From positions 3,596,001 through 3,660,000 of the forward strand of contig NC_003284.9 in the NCBI RefSeq assembly GCF_000002985.6: a stretch of 64,000 bases of DNA. The letters run 5' to 3'. The notes under the pieces are model-generated. The model was not told the origin of the DNA. It saw only the letters and a program-made list of their open reading frames with translations, and did not search any database. The stretch comes from Caenorhabditis elegans (lineage: Eukaryota; Nematoda; Chromadorea; Rhabditida; Rhabditidae). Positions 48,856 through 63,491 of this stretch are shown piece after piece. The position numbers and the translations under genes are program-made. Positions within the stretch are counted from its first letter, which is position 1. Each line of letters starts with the position of its first letter.

Positions 48856-51244
48856 CTTAGGAACAACGGCCTTTTGGATAAGAGCAAGGCCAGTAAGTGA
48901 TTTCAACCTCCACAAACCTCAAGCTTTCGAGAGGCTACCGATGTGCAAATAAAACTATAAGATCTTTCTACACATTTGAATCAAATCGCACTAGTAAAAT
49001 CGTTAGGATCAGTTTCCTGTGCAACTACATTCTAAAAAGTATGATGACTAAGGTGGGCGCGCGAGGCAAGAAAAAAGAAAAAAAAAAAGAAAAGAGTTTT
49101 GTTTGTGGTCGAAAATGTTGAGATTAGCAGGATAGGATAGAAAGAAAAAAATCAATTGAGTCAATATATTGTTTGAAGGAAAGAGGGCGATGAAGAAGAT
49201 TTCGGGGTGTGCGGTAATACGAGACACCTGATATTCACTGATCACACAGTATTCTCTGAGAAATTTAATACACTAACAATAAGAATATAGTTGATATTTT
49301 AAATTAGAAATAGTTGAAAGTTTACGCTTTCGAATTTTCGGAGAGAATTTGGGTTTATGAAAAACGTTTTCCTGCGTCGAAAAGTGACGGTTACGTATGT
49401 AGTTTATGCATAATGTTCCTTTAAAATGGGTACTTGTGTAGTAGATCCCCACATATTGAGAAAAAAAACTAGTGTTTCTGGTATGAATCTCGAATATTTA
49501 TCTCCATTATTTCTGCCAATAGCTTTAGAAATTATATTTTCAAAATCCTAATAGTGCTACTAGTGTCCAAGTACTTTAACAGTGTACCATACGCAATTGG
49601 CAATTTTCATACCAATTTTGAGCATTTTCTAAAATAGATCAATTAAAATAAATTAACTTTTCGCATAAATATAACGATTATTTTTAAAAATAAACCACCC
49701 ATACTGGAGAAATACAATTTCAACGCGTTTACATAACAATGCTTATAAAAATTACTCGAAATAAAAAAAACTTATATTTAGTTCTATGATGTGGGATACA
49801 CAAACACCGCCTAATACAAGATTTTTTTCATCTAGAACCCTAGATTTCGTGTGCATACAATCGAAGGTAACAGGAAAATTCTTTAATGTAAATGAGCCAA
49901 CTCAAGGATTTAGAAACCTGCAGGGGGATGCACGCACCTGGCATTTTCTCCAAATCATTGGCAGGTTTGTGCCGAAACAATAAATGAAGTGGAAAAGAAG
50001 AATTTCAAAGCAAAAGAGAGAAAGAGAGGCACACAAAGGTTAGTGTCGCGTTTTCATCTGAACATATCCCCACATCCTACTGCTCTGAAGATCGAAGAGG
50101 AGTTTGGCGGGAAGTCGATGGCACGAGAAGGGGGACCGTTGTAATAGTTTGTGTTCTTCTCCAGCTTCTGCAGCAGTCTTGGAAAATCGTTGTGGATGAG
50201 AACAACAACGCGGCGGGGTCCCGTATTCTCTCACAAATATATCTGACAAGTAAAAAAATGATCAGACGGAAGTGTTGAGTGTTGGCAAGGAAAAAGAAAA
50301 AGATGGGAAAAGTGAGATACATAAATATATTTATTGTTGATACATTCTGGTGCGAGTATATAGTTCAGATGGACTGGAAACTGGGAAAAACTTACAAATA
50401 CGGAGAGAGAGAGTAAGAAAATGTTTGTGTGTGTATGACTATAAAGCTAAGTGCACGTTAAAACCCAAAACTAGAGATTAATGAAAATATGTAGATTTGG
50501 AAGGGTTTGGAATTCAATGAAAACGAGACACTGTACCAAAAAAAGAGAGTGGCAGCATTTACAAAGGACATCAAATTGTCCGTATATTACATATGTAGTA
50601 TTTCCATTATAAAACAGATATTAACACTTTTAGGGAAGAACCACATCCATATGTTCAGTCGGATGTACCTTGTTGGCCGCCCTTCTTGTTTTTCTTCGCT
50701 TGCTGAAACTTTTTGAATTATTTTATCTAATAGGTATATTTTAATGATCAAATTATTTCAAATCATAGAAAATTGTAGTTGCATTAAATTTTTCTTGAAT
50801 TCCTAATTTCAATATTATGAGCTTCATACCCAAATATTGTAATTGATAGATGATAGAGAGAAACAACAATTTAAAAAATATAGTTTCAAAACAGTGTTCA
50901 TGATTTTCAGGGCAACTAGAATGCTTCTTAAGACTGTAACCATAATTACGTTAAAGTACCCAGATAGAATAAAAAAATTAAAAAAAAACACTTCATATTT
51001 GAATGCAGAGTCACTTTTTTAGTGGTGGAAGCTCAGATTTAATCTATCATGATTTTGGAAGTTAACCAGAAAATAATTCTGTAAGTTTTATACTTCCTTT
51101 TTATTCCAAACTTCATATTGCTTTCAAAACATTCTAAAGATCCGCTGGTTGTAGTTTTCAATATAAGTTTGAAAATTTGGCAAATTCTTTAACTATTTCT
51201 GAAACAGGGTCCACATTTTAAAATAAAGCGATGTACGCTCAAAT
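48856..51244. other. Intergenic: promoter of the SMP gene and 3' flank of sax-1
   Basis: No supported exon. Both flanking genes are on the minus strand, so the left part is the promoter side of the SMP gene and the right part is the sax-1 3' UTR and flank. A GC-richer patch at about 49890-50240 has short open frames but no splice support. A GA-rich run lies near 50405-50420. Confidence 0.45.
51100..51105 (-). terminator. Probable poly(A) signal of sax-1
   Basis: The minus strand reads AATAAA about 140 bases past the sax-1 stop at 51245-51247. Confidence 0.5.
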
Positions 51245-54135
<2,891 letters not shown>

Positions 54136-54972
54136 AGTTGAGATTTATACCTGAAAATCAATATTTCATCCGAGAAGAAACGGAAAAAGGGGAAGGGCAG
54201 TGAGAATGTAAAATAGTGTATGCGGAGGAATAAACGTCGGGCAAATATTGGTGGACGGCTAACTACACCTTTGACTATAACATACTAGGAACCGCAAAAA
54301 ACTATTTTCTTTTAGGAATGTGTGCTTTGTGACACAACATAATTTTTTTTTTCGAAAGTAGTAAGGCGGTTTTTATGAAAAAATTAAGAAAATTAATTTG
54401 CAAAGATCTATATGAAATTTGAGAAAAAACTTGTAAAATATAATTTTCCAAAAAAAAAACAGTTGAAATGTGAGCGCAGAAAATTTATCATTACAATTCC
54501 AATGAGAAGCAGAACGCAACAATAAGTGAGACCAAAACGCGTCGGTGTGCATACACACGTGACATTGCATCTGCACACAATACACCATATCCTACGACAC
54601 TTTGTCCGCGCAGTGGGAGAAAGTGTCGGGGCGCATAACGGGACAACAATGGCGTGTGAGAGGGCAACCCGGACAGGAAAGAGAACAGTCATTGGTTTGC
54701 AGCTGGTGTTCGGGTCCGCTAAGGTATTGATTTTTTGGTAGACACCGATTTGTAAACATAATTGAAAAAAATAAAGTATTTCCTCATTGTTCCTCAATAC
54801 GTCACTTTAAGCGACTGTATTTCTGCTCATTTTGAACATATTAATATTAATAAATAATAAACTACAATACAATAGAAAAAGAAATTATAAATAGTTTGTC
54901 AGTTGACAATTTTTGAATAGAACAAGCGATAACTGAGATATAAGCTGTCAAATGTGAACAATGGGGTGCATT

Positions 54973-55276
54973 GTGGAGTAGCGCCAGTGGGGATTTTGTC
55001 TAAATACGTTTATAATGATCCAAAACGTCCAAATATCGTAGTAAAAGTATCCAAAAATTTTAAAATTTACCCGCCATCGTTTAAAATTATCAAATTTTTG
55101 GATTTTTTGCTGTTTTTATTCAACTTTCAAAATTATGAGTATCATAAAGTGAGTAATTATTATTGTCTTACAGTAAGTATAAAATTTCCGAAATTGTTTG
55201 AAAAGTTTTATTATGATGCCTAATCATTTTAGCACCATAGGAGTTTTAAACACTTTCCCCAATGACGCTACTCCAC
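54973..55276. mobile_element. Palindromic inverted-repeat element (MITE-like)
   Basis: The left arm GTGGAGTAGCGCCAGTGGGG and right arm (reverse complement GTGGAGTAGCGTCATTGGGG) face each other across about 300 bases. Similarity continues inwards for about 70 bases at lower identity. Half copies occur at 38385 and 62905 in this window, so it is a dispersed family. No open frame and no clear target duplication were seen. Confidence 0.7.
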
Positions 55277-55777
55277 TATTAAATAAATCAAGTTTTCATT
55301 TCTATTCTATAATTTTTAATTACATTATCACTATCTCTACTATAGTTTCAGTTTGGCGGCGTGTTATAGTTACCTTTAGTACAACAAAAAAGACAATATC
55401 AGAAAGAAACTAGTAATTGAATACCTCCGAATTCCCTCAACAAGAAACTATTTGACCTTGCATTCCCTTTGCCTACCACACCTTCAAATCGTTTCAACCA
55501 TTATCAAAACATATCCGCAATGTTTTTAATCCAACAAAGTCGCTTTATGAATAGACTGTGCGCAAGTTTTCAAATTCACAAGATCGTAGTGTTGAGAGAT
55601 TCCTGTTTTTCTACCTCAACCAGCGAGCGACATAGAATTGTATACTATTTTCTTATTTCTTACAAATAGTGTTGTTGTTGTTGATTGAAAAGTTGAATGC
55701 GTTCTTAGAAAAGTTGTTAGAAGAATCTTCTTGAAAAATTGTTGTTTGAATTCAATTTAAATATTTTTCTGTGACTG

Positions 55778-55785
55778 TATAAATA
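55778..55785 (+). promoter_or_regulatory. TATA box
   Basis: TATAAATA lies 24 bases before an ATG (55802) that opens a hydrophobic, signal-peptide-like frame. The same arrangement is seen before the secreted-protein gene at 58923. What it drives is unclear because the frame ends soon after the presumed splice. Confidence 0.4.
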
Positions 55786-56016
55786 CTCCTCAACAAGTGA
55801 AATGACATCATTTGCACTGCACATTGTGCTCTTAGTGGTCGCAACTTATAAAGTAGAAATAAATAAAAAACCTGTTTCTGCAAGTATTTACATACACTCT
55901 TCTATATTAGTGGTGTGGTGGAAAACGAAAAAAAAAAGTTTCAATTTTTTTATGCCAAAACTGATCCTTATTCTGCCTACATATTTTACTCATTTTGCAG
56001 TTAATTGTGTCCGCGG

Positions 56017-57417
56017 ATGGATGATGCATTGAAAGAAGCCGTCAATGATCATTTCGAAGGAATAACTACAGAATTTCAAGAGAATAGGAGTATTATCTCT
56101 GTTCTTCATCAAACAGTTATGGAGGGTGCTGGGTTAATGTATCCGGTAAGCTATTAATTATCAAATAGTAGGAGGTTGTTTAAATTCACTCGAATAGTTC
56201 GAATTGTTCACAAATAGTTTAAAAATAGCCGAACCAAAATTATTTTGTGTCTAATTTGTTAATTACTCAGTACTCTCATAATTTGGCAAGCGATCAAAAC
56301 AAATTTTATTCTACCAATTTTGGTAATGTGTTTTGAATTATTGTATAAAAAACGGTGCGGGTTAGGACATTTTGGTACTTGTGTAGTACACGTGTTTCTG
56401 GCTCGACCCCCCTCTCCAAAGTTTTGGAAAATGGAGGGAAAAAATATTTGAAATCGCAAGAGGAATTTTCACACAGCGCGTTGAAAAAGAGTCTATATTT
56501 GCGCGTGACGGTGTTTGCACAAAATACACCGAGGGGTCGAAAATTTTACCCATTACCCATTTTACCCATTAAATATTACCCATTTGAAAACTTGATTCTT
56601 TTGGTCCATATTAGCTAAGCTAATTAGGTAGTGTTTTTCTAAGCTTAAAAATGCAAATGAAGTTCACGTTTCTCATCATTTTCAAAAAAAATAATTGGAA
56701 AATATTTTCGTTTTTGCGTCGTTTTATTTTAATATTTAAAAAAGTTTTTACTATTGTGCGTATACTTTAAAAAACCCCCCACTTGCCTGACATCACATTT
56801 AAGTTAATTTAAATTGCAGTCAAATTACGATTTCGAAGATGAAAACGAGAATACGGGCGAGGAGGCGAAGCATAACGCAGAAATTCAACGGCAAAAGAAA
56901 GAGAAGGACATTGAAATTGCGGAGGAAGTTGGTATGTGGTTTTTGACTATTTTTAATGATGAGTCAGATCCCACAGAAGACGTTCAGTTTTTTTACTGAG
57001 CCCAACTTTTTTCTCTGTTTTTTTTTTGCTACAGGTAAAACGTTATGAGATCAATTTTTTCTAAGACGATATGCAGTGTGATATAAGTTTCAAAATATGC
57101 GGTAATTTGAACAAAACTTATAAAACATTTTTAACAGCTACAGGTCATCACATTTTGTGTTCATTTATTTATTCTATGAAATTACAAAAATATTTCTGTT
57201 AAAAAATTGTTCGGAATAATATATGTAGTTAAAAAAGGGTAAGAATTAGTTCTCAGCACATTTTTCTTATAATAATTTTATTTTAAATTTATAAATTTTA
57301 ATAAAATAACAATTTTCAGTTGAAAAGGCAACAGTGAAATCAGTTGTTCTTCTGATGGACTCGGATGGTTGGTTTTTCGAAGAAGACGACGACGAAGACA
57401 GCATTGACGACGATTGA
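56017..57417 (+). CDS. Small acidic protein, 112 aa, unrecognised
   Basis: Three exons join in frame: 56017-56145, 56820-56931 and 57320-57417. The start is the first ATG after a strong acceptor (cattttgcag at 55991-56000). An in-frame TAA sits just after that acceptor, so the acceptor is probably a spliced-leader trans-splice site. The N-terminal half is helical (MDDALKEAVNDHFEGITTEF). The middle is highly charged (IQRQKKEKDIEIAEEV). The C-terminus is a beta-like VKSVVLLMDSDGWFF followed by a stretch of Asp/Glu to the stop. No signal peptide. A poly(A) signal lies at 57776. Function unknown. Confidence 0.78.
56340..56600. repeat. Repeat-rich intron segment with ttaccca tract
   Basis: Intron 1 of the acidic-protein gene contains the repeat-like phrase ggtacttgtgtagta, also present near 49430. 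It also has a short tandem run of attaccc/tttaccc units at about 56545-56582. Confidence 0.5.
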
Positions 57418-58883
57418 ACATTCTTCAACTCCCCATATCCCCCAAACCTCCTGCCAATGATCTTATAAACATCCCATTTCGCTTTCTCTTGTCGGCTTTA
57501 TGTTTTCCACCTCCATATTTCATCTCATTCCTCAATCAGCGTGCTTTTTCAGATTTCCCTTTTTTGTAATCCTTTGATATTTCTATCATAAATTTGCCTC
57601 CAATCAGCTGTCATCCGTCCAGACACAGTTCAGGACTGACAATTAATCTTATTTATTACGCTGTTTGAACAATTCATCATCAATACCAGTTCTTGGCTTG
57701 ATAACAAGACATCATAAAAATGATTAGCAACAAGTGAAAATCGGTGGGATAATAGAGTTTGGGCGGGTAGGTTTGAATAAAAACATTACAAAAATACAAG
57801 ATTCTCAAAAAAAAAAAGTGAGATGGTTCATGTTGCAATGTCAATTGCTAATTCGAGATTTGTAAGCATGTCTTTTAACGTTAGGTGTTTCGTGTAATAT
57901 TGTAAATGTAAGACATTGATATCCAAACGTTCAAAGTTTAATAGTTCACATTAAGAAAAATATGTGCTAGTGTATTATAGGAACGCAGTGCTTTCAATTT
58001 TAAATTGAAATTGCATTCAATTTTTTTTGAATGTTAGCAAACTACGGTCAAGATATATCTAAAATTCAAGTAATTTTCCACTTTATAATGCGCAGTCCTA
58101 GACCTGGAGGATGTCTTATAACGGCCTGAAAAGTACAAAAACAGATAGAAGGTCTTTCCCATGAATTCCGGATTTCATCAGACCGTCCTGACATTGGCCA
58201 AAATCTACAGAAGTAAACAGCAAAGGTTCAAATATAATTAATTTATATTAGAAATGCATTCTGTTGGTAACTTTTTTGGAGAAATTAAATAATTATAACA
58301 AATATTTTCCAATTTTACCATTCAAACATAGATAGCAATATGCAACTAGAGGATAAAATTAAAAAAAAAACGATTTTGTCAAGTAAATTTCAAAAATAAA
58401 AGGGTCAAATTACTCGGCAACTGTAATTATTAAATTGTTCCAAATTTTCCAATTTCTTGAATCCCTTTGAAAATTTGTATTTATTGCCGATAAATGGCTC
58501 AATCCAACCATGTTTTATTTTAATTATCTACACCAGGAACTTATTATTTTTCAATCTGTTCTTCTTGTCATTACCCAACTGTTGAATGACCTAGTGTCAT
58601 AATAACATTTTGCACTTGATTGACATGACATCACTATCCTTGATAACATTTTCGGAAGTTCCCCTTTTTCGATTCAACCCCAGCGGAACATCTTCAAAAG
58701 ACGTTCACTTTTATTTCCCACGCGACGAGGAAAGCATTATCAATCAACAAATGCAAAGCAGTGTGACAGAAAGATCTGCGTTCGACTTCTGAAAGATGAT
58801 AGACGAACGTTCAGAGACCGGCAGGTCATGACGTACGCCCTTCTCATATTTGTCTTTAATTAGTCCAGTTTACAGAACAAGTC
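57418..58883. other. Intergenic between the acidic-protein and secreted-protein genes
   Basis: It contains the 3' UTR and poly(A) signal of the left gene, then A/T-rich DNA. A 60-codon frame at 58610-58792 (ends SVTERSAFDF) has near-coding composition but no supported splice site or start context. The right end is the promoter of the 58923 gene. Confidence 0.45.
57776..57781 (+). terminator. Poly(A) signal AATAAA of the acidic-protein gene
   Basis: AATAAA lies about 360 bases past the stop codon at 57415-57417. It is the first clear signal downstream. Confidence 0.55.
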
Positions 58884-58891
58884 TATAAATA
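58884..58891 (+). promoter_or_regulatory. TATA box of the 132-aa secreted-protein gene
   Basis: TATAAATA lies 31 bases before the ATG at 58923. This implies a very short 5' UTR and no trans-splicing, typical of strongly expressed tissue-restricted worm genes. Confidence 0.6.
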
Positions 58892-58922
58892 CCAAATGAA
58901 TTAGGCCGAGATTCCCATTCAC

Positions 58923-59419
58923 ATGATGACTTCTCTAATCACATACATAACGTTTGTGGTGTTTATTAAAGGTAAAAGTTTTAAAAGTTCTGACTTGCTC
59001 AATTTATCAATTTTGCAGAATACTGTGGATTGTCAATTGAAAATGTTTACACTCGGTACATAACTAGCGAAACAATTGATCAGTCAGACACTTTTGGATA
59101 CAATGTGCCGAAACCAATTGGATATAAAGGAGATGAGCCGGTGGGTTTTTTTTGGTTCAACTTTCTAAGTTTACAAATGTTATTTTTATAGATTTGGCCC
59201 AGAAGTTACGGGTATTCGGCTGAAATGTTCTTCGATGAGAATGGAGCCGCATTCCCGGTACATCCTAGGAAAAAACTGGGAAGTATTATTAGACCCCTCC
59301 AACAAGGCGTTCAGAAGTATGATGATGATGATAAAGAAAGCAATGAGAATATGTATGATGAAAGAAAAGCTCTTCGTGAGTTTTATAGAAGATTCAAAGC
59401 AAGAGCAAGACGAAGCTGA
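58923..59419 (+). CDS. Predicted secreted protein, 132 aa
   Basis: Three exons join in frame: 58923-58971, 59019-59140 and 59192-59419. The N-terminus MMTSLITYITFVVFIKEYCGLS is a signal peptide. The mature chain is about 112 residues with no further Cys. It has an aromatic/Pro first half (TFGYNVPKPIGY, IWPRSYGYSAEMFF) and a charged second half with a DDDD run and an Arg-rich end (RRFKARARRS). There are no Gly-Lys-Arg amidation sites typical of neuropeptides, though basic pairs occur. A TATA box lies just upstream and a poly(A) signal 100 bases downstream. Family not recognised. Confidence 0.8.
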
Positions 59420-59518
59420 GGAGAAAAGCTCAAAGTATTCTAAAAGATCTGAAATGATTGAAATAGCTTTAACTTTATCTACCTTCGACTCGGAATTGGT
59501 TCTGTTCTACAATTGAGA

Positions 59519-59524
59519 AATAAA
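59519..59524 (+). terminator. Poly(A) signal AATAAA of the 132-aa secreted-protein gene
   Basis: AATAAA lies 100 bases past the stop at 59417-59419. Confidence 0.65.
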
Positions 59525-60272
59525 TATTAAATAAATAGTTGTGCATTTGAAAAGCTTGAAATATAATTTTTAACATTATATTCAAAATTTTTTCAAAAAG
59601 AGCTTGAAATTTGTAACAAAGTTTCTGAAAGAAACGGTGAAAAAAATTATTTTGAAGTGGTTTAAGAATTTTTAAAGTCTTGAAAATCTATGCTATTGTT
59701 CATTTTCAGATAAAAAGCTTGAAAATGAAACTAAGAAGTGTCTATTTTTATAGTAGACGATTTTCATGGAAGATAACAACTTTCAAAACAAGGCCATCTA
59801 GATTTATTAGCGCCCAGCCGCCTAAAAGCAATATTGGGCCAGTATCATGCGACCTTTTGCGAGAGGAAGAGAACAATTGAACGGGCCCCTGCAATCGCAA
59901 AGAGAGGTCGCATTCACTTGCGCACGCGAGTAATGCCACTGCATTACTACCCACACCAGATGTTGTGTTATCGAGCGCTCATAATTATTTTTCTATAATT
60001 TCTTTTTCTTGGAGTTAAGCGTAAATGTCACATTTTTGTTCACGTTATTTAAAAACCTTGTTTCAAAAATTTGTTAATTGTTTTCAAGTTATCTTCAAAA
60101 CAATACAATTGTTGCTCACAAACTAGCTTTTACCATTTATGTTTATTTGCTCCTTAATATTTGAATATGTATATTTTATCTAAACTTTATCTATCTTTAA
60201 AAAAAACTCTAAAAATATTATCTCTAAATAGACCAATACATTTCAAGTAACAGTTCAAATTTTGTATTCAGC
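59525..60272. other. Intergenic, promoter of the 105-aa protein gene
   Basis: No exon was supported. A GC-richer patch at about 59790-59970 contains cgcacgcgag. The sequence tttgtattcag ending at 60270, two bases before the ATG, looks like a trans-splice acceptor. Confidence 0.45.
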
Positions 60273-61204
60273 ATGGTCAGTCCAAAATCGATACAGCAAA
60301 AAGAGGAGACGACGGAACATGTGGAGGCGATTAAGGAGAAACGCAAGAAAAAGGGATCTCGTGGTGAAACCGTTGCGGATAGGCTCATTGCTTCAGCAAA
60401 GCGAATGGAGCAATTAAGAATTTCTGAAGCAGCAAAGAACACTGACGCTAAAAAAAATGTTGATGATCCTGTGAAGCCCGTGGAAAAAGTTACACTCAAT
60501 ACTAAAAAATGTGTTAAACTTGGTGAGTTGTTTGGCTTCAGAACCTCTGATACGTCAAAGTAAATTTCAGTCAAACTGTAATCTGATTTAAGACATGTGA
60601 GAATTGTAGTATAGAAGAAATATTATTCGAAAAATATCAGATTTTCGGATAATCCTAGCTCCAAGACTTTTCCAAAATTTAAAGAAAATGTAAGTTCGGA
60701 AATGTGACACTCGGTATTATACATATATTTTGTCTCTCTGTGCAGTTTGAAATTTTAAATTTCATAAACAACTTTTTTTTGTGTTTAATAAACAAATCTG
60801 TAAAATTTCGCGCTTTTAGCTACTCACTATCGCTAAATCGTACAGGGCTCACTCGGGAAAACTGCGTGTGCCTTTGAAACTGATAAGTAAAAATTTAGCA
60901 AAATTACAACGTCAGTTTTTTCCGATATTTTTTTTCCAAACTTTTCTAGTTCCACTTTCAGTTTGAATGCCGGTGCTGAAACTAATAGTGTCCAATTTCT
61001 TCGAGAAAAAAAAACCTGAAAGAAGTGGTTATAGGTTCAGATCATTAATTTTTTTGAGCAAATTTACTGTCGACATTTTTGTTTTCAATTTTTAAGATCT
61101 AAATCTGTTTCAGATTTTGACTTCTCTTTTTTTCAGCTACACATGAAATTGACGACCTCTCAGCACTTGAATGGGAAACTTCGTCGGAGCAAAGTGGACA
61201 TTGA
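60273..61204 (+). CDS. Small charged helical protein, 105 aa, unrecognised
   Basis: Two exons join in frame: 60273-60522 and 61137-61204. The acceptor tattcag directly before the ATG implies spliced-leader addition. The chain is Lys/Glu-rich and mostly helical (HVEAIKEKRKKKGSRGE, DRLIASAKRMEQLRISEAAKN). It ends with an acidic tail (HEIDDLSALEWETSSEQSGH). No signal peptide, TM or Cys pattern; KEKRKKK could be a nuclear localisation signal. A poly(A) signal is at 61310. Function unknown. Confidence 0.75.
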
Positions 61205-61309
61205 AGGAGTTCTTATCACACTAATTGTATAATTGCACATTTTTTGTATGAATTTTTCTGACGGCATTCAACTTTTTTGTTCCTGGCATCTTACGAAATC
61301 GCAAAACAC

Positions 61310-61315
61310 AATAAA
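61310..61315 (+). terminator. Poly(A) signal AATAAA of the 105-aa protein gene
   Basis: AATAAA lies about 105 bases past the stop at 61202-61204. Confidence 0.6.
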
Positions 61316-62904
61316 GCAAAATGTATACACACGAAAATTTGTTGAGGTGGTGCTGCTTGTGGTGGTGAGTTTTTGAATGGACATTCAGGGTAATTTTCCT
61401 GGGGGCCACGAGTGGTCAGAGCAAGGACGCAAGGGAGAAAATAGCGCGAGCGTGCGGTCAGATCTCCGAGACTGGAATAAAAGAGCTGTCAACTACTTTT
61501 TGAACACTCTCCCTTTGGCATCCAACTGCGTCTTCTTGGTCAGCTACTTATGCCACAAGTCGTAGTGGTTCCAATGTAGCAATGTTTAGTTCTTTTTTGG
61601 ATGTATTAATATGTTATATTCTTGTACTGCTATATAGACTTGTTATAAAAAAGTAGTAGCTAAAATTAAAAAAAGTTTCTGGTTACTTTTGGTGTTGGAT
61701 CCGTTTCCTGTCACGACCCCCGTAAGAAAAACCTTTCCACTCAGACTTTATACTCTCTTAAAATATTTCATGTATATGTGTGCATGCAAACTTGCTCCGG
61801 AAGTTGCTAAGTTTTTGAATCGCCATTTTTTGAGTTTTCATGTCGGACTATACTTTTTGTCAACCAGTGTTGCAATACAACTGCACAAAACTCCGTCATA
61901 AGATTTATTGGATCTGAAAACTGATTTCTTATAGCTCACTGACGTAATTTATTAAATGTTACGTAGCAAAAAAAGATGAAGCAAGTTTTAAGAGTAGGTC
62001 AAGTGAGTTATTGGAGGTAGACTGAGTGGTCAGAAGCAAGGTCCACCACAAAACGGAAGAGCATAAAAGGCGCACCTCTGTGGGAGGAAAGGCAAGCGCC
62101 CGTGCGGTCATCAATTCTTTTGCTGCCCACTTACCAAAAACTATACTTTTTTTGCCGAATACCACATATGTGTTATCTTTCCTTTGTTAATCATGCTCAG
62201 ATGGTTTCTTTGTTGGTGTTGACTAATAGTTTGTTTCAAGTACAATGACCTTGCGCTCATTTTTTTCTTAGTATAGTTTGAGCTCTCTATTTCTGGATAT
62301 TTCTACTTTGTCCATCCATTTAGGAAGTTCGTAAAATATATGTACTGTATTTACCACTTCACTAAATTTTTTTTCAACTCCCTATCACTTCTTTAAAATA
62401 CGGTCATTTAAAAATTACTTTCTCTTAATTAATCAAGAATTGTTAATGGCTAATTATCAAAAATAGAGGTATATTTGTTCATTTTTCAATTTTTTTTCTG
62501 GTTTATAAAGCTCCTCTGAAATATTTTCCTTGTTAAAAAATTAAAAAATTTATAAAATTTACCGCATTTCATATTGTATGGTTCATAATTGACCTCTTCT
62601 CATAGTCAGATTGGGATTTTACAATTATTTAACAATTTGATATTTATTTGCGTTTAATTAAACTTTAATAACTTTGTACCATTGTTTTTTATTATCAATT
62701 ACTGAGTTTATGCCACTTTTTGAGAAAACTATAGCTTTGCTGCATGTTTGAATCCCTACAATTCTTGAAACATAACTAGATAATACATTTTCAAAGATAC
62801 ATTTTTTTCCGACCGCTTTCAAGAACATTGCAAAAATAAGTAATTACCACTTTTGAAACAATGTTTTTATAAGAAAGCATTCAAAACACGTTTGAAAATT
62901 TTAA

Positions 62905-62970
62905 ATATGATATTTGATCATTTTGGCACGATCGGAGTGGTTTTCAACAATTTCCCCACTGGCTCCACCT
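62905..62970. repeat. Half copy of the dispersed palindromic repeat
   Basis: The segment gatatttgatcattttggca, followed shortly by caatttccccactggctcca, is the reverse complement type of the arm found at 38385 and 54973. Confidence 0.6.
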
Positions 62971-63491
62971 TGAAATGTAAAAACAACTAAAAGTTATTTT
63001 TATACCATCTACATTCTTCCAAAAAAAATTATACTCATTCCCGAAACTTGTTCTTTACTTGAAAGAACTCAGCAAGATTGATGGAAAATGATCGGAAATG
63101 GAGGTTGCGCTCGCTTTCTTTTCTTGTCCCGCAGCCTATCTTCGTGTGTTTTCTTGTTTCAACTCACCGACTATAGTTACTGACGCATTCCAAAGAGCTA
63201 TTATTGCTCATGTAATGGACACTGCTAACCAATTGTTCCAATGTGCACTTTAATCGCTCCTTATACTTTTCCTGTCGTATTACCCGCCTCCCAATCATGC
63301 CAGTATATATATTTATCCGAATAATTTTTGAGATGTTAAAAATTTTATTTTTTTTCTGCAAATTTTAAAAAGGTTTCGAAAAATTTCAAACGCTTACAGA
63401 TCCCAATTGAAAAGATCAACATAATTGGATGAGTGAGACATTCTGATGTTGTCTGCTCAAGAGTACACATGTAACCAGTTCCAGTCTTTCC

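Larger units (their letters stand above)
54136..56016. other. Divergent intergenic region between sax-1 and the acidic-protein gene
   Basis: It holds the sax-1 promoter (GC-richer part at about 54510-54720), an inverted-repeat element (54973-55276), and a TATA box (55778-55785) ahead of a short signal-peptide-like frame starting at 55802. That frame reads MTSFALHIVLLVVATYK but cannot be joined in phase to the gene downstream. Confidence 0.45.
61205..63491. other. Intergenic region
   Basis: It holds the 3' UTR of the left gene and a pair of related GC-rich segments at 61410-61460 and 62024-62110. It also holds a half copy of the palindromic repeat at about 62905-62970 and A/T-rich DNA. No exon was supported. 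Confidence 0.45.

Noticed and set aside
54604-54618. Dosage-compensation recruitment (MEX-like) motif
   Set aside because: CCGCGCAGTGGGAG resembles the remembered TCGCGCAGGGAG consensus but needs an inserted base, and a single loose match is not evidence.
58610-58792. Small 60-codon gene ending SVTERSAFDF
   Set aside because: Composition is plausible, but there is no start context, splice site or poly(A) signal, and it lies directly in the promoter of the 58923 gene.
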